10,274 nucleotides of DNA from Caulobacteraceae bacterium (GTDB taxonomy: Bacteria > Pseudomonadota > Alphaproteobacteria > Caulobacterales > Caulobacteraceae): contig JAQGII010000016.1 of the NCBI GenBank assembly GCA_028291305.1, positions 1 through 10,274 of the forward strand, given 5' to 3'. Under the pieces are notes generated by a model. It was given only the letters and a program-made list of their open reading frames with translations, did no database searches and was not told the origin of the DNA. Shown piece after piece: positions 5,235 through 10,274 of the stretch; positions within the stretch are counted from its first letter, which is position 1, and every line of letters starts with the position of its first letter. The position numbers were made by a program, and so were the translations under genes.

Positions 5235-5648
5235 CTAGGACCTGGCCTTTTTCTTGGCGGCCGGTCGAGATTTAGGGTCGAGGAACGCCTTTGCAACGAT
5301 TGCTGCGAGGGCCGGGTTTCGAATAGCCACCGTGGCCAGGCCGATCAAGGCGCCGACCGAAATGATCGGGCGGTCGCGGACCATGCCCATCAGGCGCTGC
5401 AGCAGGTCCTGCTCTTCGGCGGGGACCCGCTTGGGCCCCTTGGCCAGGGCGGCGAACACCAGGCCGGTCGCGCCCATCAGCACCGCGGCCGCCAGGGCCA
5501 CGGCCGCCGCCGCGCCCGAGGGGCCCAGGGCCTCGCGCAGGAGGGCGAACAGGGCGTAGGCGGCGGACACCACCAGCACGCCGGTGGCGGCGGCGAGGAC
5601 GGCGGCGGCGATCAGTCCGAAGACGACCTTGCGCAGGATGGCCTTCAC
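5235..5648 (-). CDS. Holin-superfamily (YqjE/Holin-X-like) membrane protein
   Basis: A 137-aa membrane protein with two clear transmembrane hairpin segments (about residues 9-36 and 45-69), a charged linker (KGPKRVPAEEQDLLQ), a weaker hydrophobic region (about 94-120) and a Lys/Arg-rich C-terminus. This resembles the small phage-holin-superfamily proteins found beside DUF883 proteins (the YqjD-YqjE arrangement in enterobacteria); it is not evidence of a prophage. The start is GTG at 5648, overlapping the DUF883 stop by 4 bases (GTGA), so translation is coupled. Function is unknown; YqjD-type proteins are associated with the inner membrane and ribosomes in stationary phase. Confidence 0.75.
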   Translation of the reverse strand: MKAILRKVVFGLIAAAVLAAATGVLVVSAAYALFALLREALGPSGAAAAVALAAAVLMGATGLVFAALAKGPKRVPAEEQDLLQRLMGMVRDRPIISVGALIGLATVAIRNPALAAIVAKAFLDPKSRPAAKKKARS

Positions 5649-5941
5649 CGGCGACGGCCCGCCAACAGCAGGCCGATCACGACGCCGACGCCCAGCGCGG
5701 CCAGGGTGGCGGCCACCGGCCGCTCCTGCACCCGGTCGACCACGTATTTCTGGGCGACGTCGAACTGTTCGCCGGCCACGTCGGCATAGTCGCGCGAGCG
5801 GCTGCGCAGTTCGGCCAGGCCTTCCTGGATGGCCTTTTCGGCCCGCTTGCCCAGCTCGGCCAGCGAGCGCTCGCTTTCGGCGGCGGCCTCCGCGGCGATC
5901 CTGGCGGCTTGGTCGAGGGGAGGGTTGGTGTCGGCGGGCAT
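5645..5941 (-). CDS. DUF883 (ElaB/YqjD-like) membrane-anchored protein
   Basis: A 98-aa protein with a long amphipathic helical region (about residues 10-72, Ala/Glu/Arg-rich) and a C-terminal membrane anchor with the family signature ERPVAATLAALGVGVVIG ending LLLAGRRR. In E. coli the relatives YqjD and ElaB are RpoS-dependent, tail-anchored inner-membrane proteins that bind ribosomes or protect membranes under stress; that function is carried over by family only. ATG 5941 has TGGAG about 10 nt upstream. First gene of an operon with the holin-like gene, and probably sodB, behind a perfect EcfG promoter. Confidence 0.85.
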   Translation of the reverse strand: MPADTNPPLDQAARIAAEAAAESERSLAELGKRAEKAIQEGLAELRSRSRDYADVAGEQFDVAQKYVVDRVQERPVAATLAALGVGVVIGLLLAGRRR

Positions 5942-6001
5942 TGGCTCGGCTCCAGAAGCACGTTCGGCGGCGAATTTAGCGCGATATCGGCGCGTGGCAC
6001 A

Positions 6002-6026
6002 AACGCCAGCTCCGCTGTGCGGTTCC
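6002..6026 (-). promoter_or_regulatory. EcfG/SigT promoter of the DUF883-holin-sodB operon
   Basis: Minus strand: GGAAC (6022-6026), 16 bp, CGTT (6002-6005), a perfect GSR consensus. The start is expected near 5995, giving a leader of about 54 nt before ATG 5941. Confidence 0.85.
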
Positions 6027-6150
6027 GCACCCGCGCAACGCGGGCTTTGCCTTTGCGGCGCCGCCGATTTAGGAACGGTTCACGCGGCGCGAAACACAGC
6101 GCCAAAGAGGTCGCGATACAACGCCTCCCGTCACGCTTCCGGAGTGAAAC

Positions 6151-6756
6151 ATGAACCGATACCTGCTCATCGCCAGCGCGGCCCTTCTCCTCGTGGCCTG
6201 CAACAAGACCGGCGCGGACAGCACGTCCGCCGCCAGCGGGGCCCCCGCGGCCGCCTCCACCACGCCCGACGCGGTGGCCCTGGCCGGTTCTCCGCCCGAC
6301 GCCGATCCGGCCGCCAGGCCCGCCCCCGCGTTCGTCGCCGAAGCCGGGGTGGCCGACATGTACGAGATCCAGGCCGGGCAGATCGCGCTGAAGAAGAGCA
6401 AGAACAACGACGTGAAGGGCTTTGCCAAGATGACGGTGGAGGACCACACCAAGTCCACCACGGCGCTGAGAGAGGCCATCAAGGACAGCGGCCGCGCCGA
6501 CCTCGCCCCGCCGACCCAACTGTCGGAGGAAAAGCAGGCGATGATCGAAGACCTGAACAAGGCGCCCGACACCCTGTTCGACACCATGTACCTGACCCAG
6601 CAGGCGACGGTCCATTCCGACGCCGAGAGGATACTGAGCGCCTACGCCGCCAACGGCGACGCGCCCCCGCTGAAGGCCTTCGCCGGCAAGACCGCGCCGG
6701 TGGTGCAGAAGCACCTGGACCGGGTCCACCAGATCGAGGCCAAGCTGGCGAAATAG
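6151..6756 (+). CDS. DUF4142 lipoprotein
   Basis: A 201-aa protein with a lipoprotein signal peptide (lipobox LVAC, Cys17), a disordered Ala/Pro/Ser/Thr-rich linker (about residues 18-60) and a helical DUF4142 domain (about 62-201). Family hallmarks are the YEIQAGQIALKKSK segment, VKGFAKMTVEDHTKS with its Asp-His pair, and a second His-containing helix HSDAERIL. The fold is a ferritin-like four-helix bundle; the function is unknown, though the family is often stress-induced in alphaproteobacteria. ATG 6151 follows CGGAG. A GGAAC at 6072 has no matching -10, so no promoter is assigned. The gene is convergent with msrQ, 7 bp away, with no terminator visible between them. Confidence 0.85.
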   Translation: MNRYLLIASAALLLVACNKTGADSTSAASGAPAAASTTPDAVALAGSPPDADPAARPAPAFVAEAGVADMYEIQAGQIALKKSKNNDVKGFAKMTVEDHTKSTTALREAIKDSGRADLAPPTQLSEEKQAMIEDLNKAPDTLFDTMYLTQQATVHSDAERILSAYAANGDAPPLKAFAGKTAPVVQKHLDRVHQIEAKLAK

Positions 6757-6763
6757 ATCGCGA

Positions 6764-7426
6764 TCAGTCGGCGGGCGCGCTGGCCACGCCGGGCCTGGAG
6801 ACGGCCCGCCCTCGCCGGCGGCCGGTCAGCGCCCGCATCACCGGCGGCAGCCGGACGATCAGCAGGGCCGCGATCAGGGCCATGTAGATGGCCGGCTGGG
6901 TGTGGTCGATCGAGGCCTGCCACAGCGCGTGCACGCCGACCAGGACCATGGCCGCATAGGTGCTTTGATGCAGCCGGCGCCAGCGCAGCGGCCCCAGCCG
7001 CCGGATCATGCCGTCGGTCGAGGTGATCGCCAAGGGTGTCAGCAGCAGCAGCGAGACGATGCCGATCACGAAATAGAGCCGCCGCGCCCACAGCTCGAGC
7101 GGCAGCTCCCAGAGGCGCCCGTAGACGAAGTAGTAGGGCCCGTGGACCGCCGCATAGGCGAACCCGAACAGGCCCACGGTGCGCCGGTAGCGCAGCAGGG
7201 CGGGCCGCCGCAGCAGGCGCGCGGCCGGGGTGATGCACAGGCCGAGGATCAGGATGCGCACGCCCCACAGGCCCAGGTCGCGGATCATGTCCTCGCGCAG
7301 GCGCACCGGGCCGGTCAGGCCGTAGAACAGGGTGATCGGCAGCGGCAGGGCCAGCACCACCCACATCGTCCAGTAGATCAGCCGGTCGCGCGCGGCGCGG
7401 GGCGTCGATCGCGGCTTGACCGTCAC
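6764..7426 (-). CDS. msrQ: MsrQ, heme-binding membrane subunit of MsrPQ
   Basis: A 220-aa inner-membrane protein of the ferric-reductase-like MsrQ (YedZ) family. It passes electrons from the respiratory chain or flavin reductase through heme to the periplasmic molybdoenzyme MsrP, which repairs methionine sulfoxide in envelope proteins. About six membrane spans are visible. The conserved histidines are His95 (AAVHGPYYF), His153 (RRLHQSTY) and His166 (GVHALWQ), matching the heme-binding positions of the E. coli protein. The GTG at 7426 was chosen because upstream codons lie in the preceding gene in another frame. The basic tail after residue 200 is longer than usual. No msrP is next to it: upstream is a 66-aa protein. 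Confidence 0.85.
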   Translation of the reverse strand: MTVKPRSTPRAARDRLIYWTMWVVLALPLPITLFYGLTGPVRLREDMIRDLGLWGVRILILGLCITPAARLLRRPALLRYRRTVGLFGFAYAAVHGPYYFVYGRLWELPLELWARRLYFVIGIVSLLLLTPLAITSTDGMIRRLGPLRWRRLHQSTYAAMVLVGVHALWQASIDHTQPAIYMALIAALLIVRLPPVMRALTGRRRGRAVSRPGVASAPAD

Positions 7427-7443
7427 CCGGCCATCCCCGCGCC

Positions 7444-7644
7444 TCAGGCGTCGTCGCCGGCCTCGACCACCCCGAGCAGGTGGTCGCGGAAGCCCGGGTC
7501 GCCGCGGGCCATCTGGATGAAGGCCTGCGCCAGTTCCTGGGTCGCCTCGCCCAGGTTGTACTTGCCGTCCCGGAACCGCAGCAGGACGCTTTCGAAATAG
7601 CGGTCCATCAGGACGGTGTCGGCATGGGTCAGGTCGATGTGCAT
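7444..7644 (-). CDS. Small conserved-looking acidic protein upstream of msrQ
   Basis: A 66-aa soluble protein of unknown family, predicted to be mostly helical, with many charged and aromatic residues (MDRYFESVLLRFRDGKYNLG) and no signal peptide or membrane segment. The start at 7644 is the most reasonable ATG, since a start at 7725 would add Arg/Pro-rich residues crossing the mmcB promoter. Only a weak ribosome site is visible. It ends 17 bp before the msrQ start on the same strand, so the two may be cotranscribed. It is divergent from mmcB, and the LexA box lies 65-79 bp upstream of its ATG. Confidence 0.6.
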   Translation of the reverse strand: MHIDLTHADTVLMDRYFESVLLRFRDGKYNLGEATQELAQAFIQMARGDPGFRDHLLGVVEAGDDA

Positions 7645-7700
7645 GGAGCATGATAATCCGGACCGCCGCGGGGCGCGAGCCCCGCACGCCGGGCCGGGCC

Positions 7701-7723
7701 TTGACCGCGAACGAAAGCCGAAC
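7701..7723 (+). promoter_or_regulatory. LexA box within the mmcB promoter
   Basis: GAAC-N7-GAAC at 7709-7723 is a perfect direct-repeat LexA site of the alphaproteobacterial type (reverse complement GTTC-N7-GTTC). It sits 3 bp after a TTGACC hexamer (7701-7706) that fits a -35, so LexA would cover the spacer and block RNA polymerase. A -10 near 7724-7729 would place the start at or just before ATG 7735, suggesting a leaderless transcript. Confidence 0.8.
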
Positions 7724-7734
7724 AAAATGGCGGC

Positions 7735-8166
7735 ATGGACAGCCTCGCCATCCTCACCCTGTCACGTCCTGAAACCACCGGCCTGGTCACCCGCGGCGCC
7801 GCGCGGCTGATGACGGCGATGGGCTTCGCGCCGCTGCTCGAGGTCGGCCTGCCCAACGGCCGGCGGGCCGACGTCATGGCTCTGGGGCCCAAGGGCGAGA
7901 TCGCCATCTGCGAGGTGAAGTCGGGGCTGGAGGACTACCGCACCGACCGCAAATGGGGCGAATACCTGCCCTTCTGCGACGCCTTCTATTTCGCCGTGGC
8001 GCCGGAATTCCCGCAGGAGATCCTGCCGCAGGAACCCGGCCTGATCGTCGCCGACGGCTTCGGCGGCGCGGTCCTGCGCCCGCCGCCGCACACGCCGCTG
8101 GCGGGCGCGAGGCGCAAGGCGCTGACCATCGCCTTCGCCAGGCTGGCGGCCGGCAGGGCGGTTTAA
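7735..8166 (+). CDS. mmcB: MmcB-family DNA repair protein (putative nuclease)
   Basis: A 143-aa protein of the MmcB family (PF06319, formerly DUF1052). MmcB is a known SOS-regulated protein in Caulobacter needed for resistance to mitomycin C. The sequence has a PD-(D/E)xK nuclease-like core: Glu36 (LLEVGLP), Asp46 (RRADVMAL) and Glu60-Val-Lys62 (CEVKSG), followed by WGEYLPFCDAFYF. It probably cuts or processes damaged DNA in the cytoplasm. ATG 7735 lies 11 bp after the LexA box and has no Shine-Dalgarno sequence, consistent with leaderless translation. The length is as expected for the family. Confidence 0.88.
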   Translation: MDSLAILTLSRPETTGLVTRGAARLMTAMGFAPLLEVGLPNGRRADVMALGPKGEIAICEVKSGLEDYRTDRKWGEYLPFCDAFYFAVAPEFPQEILPQEPGLIVADGFGGAVLRPPPHTPLAGARRKALTIAFARLAAGRAV

Positions 8167-8200
8167 ATTCCCTCTCCCCGCCGGGGCGGGGGTCCTGGCG

Positions 8201-9901
8201 TCAGCCCGCCGCCTGCATCAGGGGGCGCAGCCTCTCGATCACCTCGGGGGCCTTGGCCAGGTCGGCGCGGATGTCGGGCGACTTGCCGAGCTTCACGGCG
8301 GCGTCCTTGGCCCGCGTGGCGGCCGGTCCCAGGGGAGCGCTCTCCCCGAGGGCCATCTTCAGCAGGTGGGTCAGCCGCTGCACCGGCGGCATGGTCGAGC
8401 GGGTCAGCGAGGCCACCACATTGGCGTCGGCCTCCACCATGCCGCCGAGGTCGCCCAGCCGCTTGGCCAGGGCCTGGCGGTCGGCGTCGGGCAGGTCGAC
8501 CCGGCCGAAGGCCCGCTGCAGGTCGGCCAGCACCCCCAGCCGGCCCATCGGCGGCTCGGCGGGGTGGCGCATCTCGCGTTCGAAGCGCAGGGCGGTGACG
8601 GAGCCGATCAGCCATTGCGCCGCCTGGCTCTTGTTGCCCTGGCCGGTGACGTTCTCGGCCAGCCGCAGCAGGGCGCGCACCTCTGCCTGGGCCGTGGTCG
8701 CGCCCCCCATGGCGGCGGTGACGAACTCGGCGCTGATCAGCATGGACGAGCGTTCGATGAAGGCGTCGCGGATATCGTCGCCCGACAGCATCTTGCCCGC
8801 CCCGGCGGTCAGGGCCATGGCCAGGGCGCGCAGCACGTCGATCTCGGCGTTGGCGTCGGAGGGCCGCAGGCGGCGCGCACTCTTGATCTCGGCGATCACC
8901 CGCCTGCCGATGGCCATCCGCACGGCCTGGAAGTAGGAGCCCTCCATCCAGCGCGACAGGCGCCGCGCGGCGCCCTCCAGCGGCGGCATCACCCGGGGAA
9001 TGGTCGGATCGACCTTCTCCAGCATTTCGACGGCCGGGCCGGCGGCCAGGCGGGTCAGGGCGGCGAGGCTGCCGCCGAGGTCGAGGTCGGGTCCCAGCAG
9101 TTCGGCCACGCCGGCCTTGGAGCCGAGGATCTCGCCCAGCGGCTGCTCGAGCACCTCGAAGGCCAGGGCGCGCGGGCGCGGATCGGCGGGGGCGCAGTCG
9201 GCCAGGTCGAGCAGCCGGTCGATCTTGTCGCCCCAGGTCTTGGCGTCCGCCAGATAGGCGGCCACGCCGCCGCCCAGGCGGTAGGCGCCCTCGGGCTCGT
9301 CCAGCAGGCGGGCGCAGGCCACGGCGAAGGGTTCGGTCTTGAAGTCGGCCAGGGCGCCGCGCCGGCCGTCCTTGATCAGGCGCTCGATGGCCCGTTCGAT
9401 CAGGCTGTTGAAGGTGCGGATGACCTCGTGCACCGACACGCCCTTGGCCTGGGCCTCGGGGATGGCGATCTTCTGCACGGCGTGCTGCAGGTCGGTGCCC
9501 GACGCCTCGAGCTTCTCGGCCAGGTCGGGGCGGTGCAACAGCTCGAAGGGGGTGGCCGTGTTGCGGCCCAGCCAGCCCTCCAGCAGGCGCACGATGCGCT
9601 GGCGGGCGTGGACGCTGTAGAGGTCGGCCGGGGCCACGCACGGCGGACCGGCTTCTTCCAGCGGCGCCTTGCTCCTCTTGGGGGCGGCCACGCCCTTGGT
9701 CAGGATGGTGACGCTGGAGTATTCGCCGGTGTCCTCGTCGAGGACTTCCTTGCTGACGCGCACGGCGCAGGAGCCGGATTCGAGCAGTTCTTCGGCATAG
9801 GCCATGGCCCTGGCGCGGTCCTCCGTCGCCATCTCCAGTGCGAGCGATCCGTTCTGCTGACGGCGCGCGAAGACCTCGAAGTGGATTTGACCGTTGCTCA
9901 T
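8201..9901 (-). CDS. Large helical protein of unknown function, divergent from chvI-like gene
   Basis: A 566-aa protein that I do not recognise. Residues of about 1-72 look like a small mixed alpha/beta domain (MSNGQIHFEVFARRQQNGSL, ending SSVTILTKG). The rest is almost entirely alpha-helical with Leu/Ala-rich heptad-like stretches, no membrane span, no signal peptide and no obvious catalytic motif. It is therefore probably a cytoplasmic structural, adaptor or regulatory protein. ATG 9901 follows GGGGAG; in-frame codons upstream to 10042 run across the intergenic region and are not used. It is divergent from the chvI-like gene with a 149-bp shared upstream region. Codon use looks like that of its neighbours, with no sign of recent transfer. 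Confidence 0.8.
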   Translation of the reverse strand: MSNGQIHFEVFARRQQNGSLALEMATEDRARAMAYAEELLESGSCAVRVSKEVLDEDTGEYSSVTILTKGVAAPKRSKAPLEEAGPPCVAPADLYSVHARQRIVRLLEGWLGRNTATPFELLHRPDLAEKLEASGTDLQHAVQKIAIPEAQAKGVSVHEVIRTFNSLIERAIERLIKDGRRGALADFKTEPFAVACARLLDEPEGAYRLGGGVAAYLADAKTWGDKIDRLLDLADCAPADPRPRALAFEVLEQPLGEILGSKAGVAELLGPDLDLGGSLAALTRLAAGPAVEMLEKVDPTIPRVMPPLEGAARRLSRWMEGSYFQAVRMAIGRRVIAEIKSARRLRPSDANAEIDVLRALAMALTAGAGKMLSGDDIRDAFIERSSMLISAEFVTAAMGGATTAQAEVRALLRLAENVTGQGNKSQAAQWLIGSVTALRFEREMRHPAEPPMGRLGVLADLQRAFGRVDLPDADRQALAKRLGDLGGMVEADANVVASLTRSTMPPVQRLTHLLKMALGESAPLGPAATRAKDAAVKLGKSPDIRADLAKAPEVIERLRPLMQAAG

Positions 9902-10050
9902 GGGCTCCCCAGTGAACCCAAATGCGGGGGGTAAGCTTAATATCGCGTTGAAGACCCCATATGGGCTTGCAGGTCCGGCGCCCTGCGTTGCCGGTTGGGC
10001 CTCCAGCCGGTAGTTTCCCCGCCGGACCAGAGTCAGGAACAAGGCGCGAC
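9902..10050. promoter_or_regulatory. Shared divergent regulatory region of the unknown gene and chvI-like gene
   Basis: 149 bp between two divergent starts. It contains a perfect 10-bp palindrome CCCATATGGG (9956-9965) and an AT-rich patch TAAGCTTAATAT (9932-9943) that could hold a -10 for the minus-strand gene. No EcfG promoter and no LexA box is present. The palindrome may be an operator, but nothing in the sequence ties it to a particular regulator. Confidence 0.35.
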
Positions 10051-10274
10051 ATGGCGAAGATCACCCTGGTCGACGACGACGAGAACATCGTCGCCTCCGT
10101 ATCGCTGGCGCTGGAAAGCCACGGCCATACGGTGAAGGCCTTCTACGACGGCGCCACCGGCCTGGCGGGGCTGGAGGCCGATCCGCCGGACCTGGCGATC
10201 CTCGACGTGAAGATGCCGCGCATGGACGGCATGGAGGTTCTGCGCCGGCTGCGCCGCACCACGGACCTGCCGGT
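10051..10274 (+). CDS. chvI: ChvI-like response regulator, N-terminal part (partial)
   Basis: The first 74 codons of a two-component response regulator, cut by the window end. It shows the acidic pocket LVDDDENI (Asp8-Asp10), the phosphoacceptor Asp52 in [13 protein letters not shown], and the following helix MEVLRRLRR. The opening and the KMPRMDG stretch resemble ChvI of Caulobacter and rhizobia, an OmpR-family transcription factor phosphorylated by the membrane kinase ChvG in envelope or acid stress. The DNA-binding domain is outside the window, so the ChvI name is a judgement from the receiver domain alone. ATG 10051 has AAGG 6 nt upstream. Confidence 0.7.
   Translation, partial: MAKITLVDDDENIVASVSLALESHGHTVKAFYDGATGLAGLEADPPDLAILDVKMPRMDGMEVLRRLRRTTDLP

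Noticed and set aside
5235..5648. Prophage lysis gene (holin)
   Set aside because: No other phage genes nearby; the pairing with DUF883 and EcfG control fit the chromosomal YqjD/YqjE-like arrangement.
6072..6096. GGAAC at 6072-6076 as an EcfG promoter for the DUF4142 gene
   Set aside because: No CGTT or GTT at 16 or 17 bp downstream, so the GSR promoter pattern is not met.
8174..8195. GC-rich CCCCGCC/GGCGGGG between mmcB and the 566-aa gene as a terminator
   Set aside because: The stem would have only a 2-nt loop and no T run on either strand; it is too weak to list as a terminator.
8163..10088. 641-aa minus-strand open frame overlapping the 566-aa gene, and the 522-aa plus-strand frame at 8366-9934
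   Set aside because: Both are low-complexity shadow frames. The frame at 8201-9901 has a ribosome site, balanced composition and a GC-rich third codon position, so it is the real one.
1..10274. CRISPR arrays, tRNA or rRNA genes, transposases
   Set aside because: No regularly spaced repeats, no cloverleaf with conserved T-arm, no rRNA-like stretch and no transposase motifs were seen on either strand.

Overview
The window is about 70% GC and looks like a Caulobacterales chromosome (Caulobacter or Phenylobacterium type). The signs are alphaproteobacterial general stress response (GSR) promoters of the form GGAAC-N16-CGTT read by EcfG/SigT, an alphaproteobacterial LexA box (GAAC-N7-GAAC) before an mmcB gene, a ChvI-like response regulator, and a candidate GsrN small RNA. 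The species assignment is inference; the motifs are visible in the sequence.

Layout. 1-182: tail of an unidentified plus-strand gene and a double palindromic intergenic repeat. 180-937: a small inner-membrane protein (minus) divergent from an exported PRC-barrel protein (plus). 988-1144: an EcfG promoter driving a structured small RNA with a terminator, the candidate gsrN. 1163-1898: a two-gene minus operon of lipoproteins (small Tyr-rich lipoprotein, then OmpA-family lipoprotein). 1899-2055: a divergent promoter region with two perfect EcfG promoters back to back. 2056-4221: a plus operon of a single-span membrane protein, a diacylglycerol-kinase-family lipid kinase and a metallophosphoesterase. 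4225-5941: a minus block of DUF883, holin-superfamily membrane protein, Fe-type superoxide dismutase and DUF1328, with EcfG promoters before DUF883 and before DUF1328. 6151-6756: a DUF4142 lipoprotein (plus). 6764-7644: a minus pair of a 66-aa protein and the heme membrane subunit MsrQ. 7709-8166: a LexA box and mmcB (plus). 8201-9901: a 566-aa protein of unknown function (minus), divergent from the start of a chvI-like response regulator at 10051, which runs off the window.

How it fits together. Six EcfG-type promoters (four perfect, two with GGTT as the -10) lie within about 5.5 kb. They control nearly every gene from 180 to 5941 except the PRC-barrel gene, so the first 6 kb reads as a general stress response island. 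Its products are envelope proteins (lipoproteins, small membrane proteins, a peptidoglycan-binding OmpA domain), lipid metabolism enzymes, a superoxide dismutase and a regulatory RNA. The last 4 kb adds other stress functions: MsrQ for periplasmic methionine sulfoxide repair, SOS-controlled DNA repair (MmcB), and a ChvG/ChvI-type envelope stress regulator. I see no mobile element genes, CRISPR array, tRNA or rRNA.
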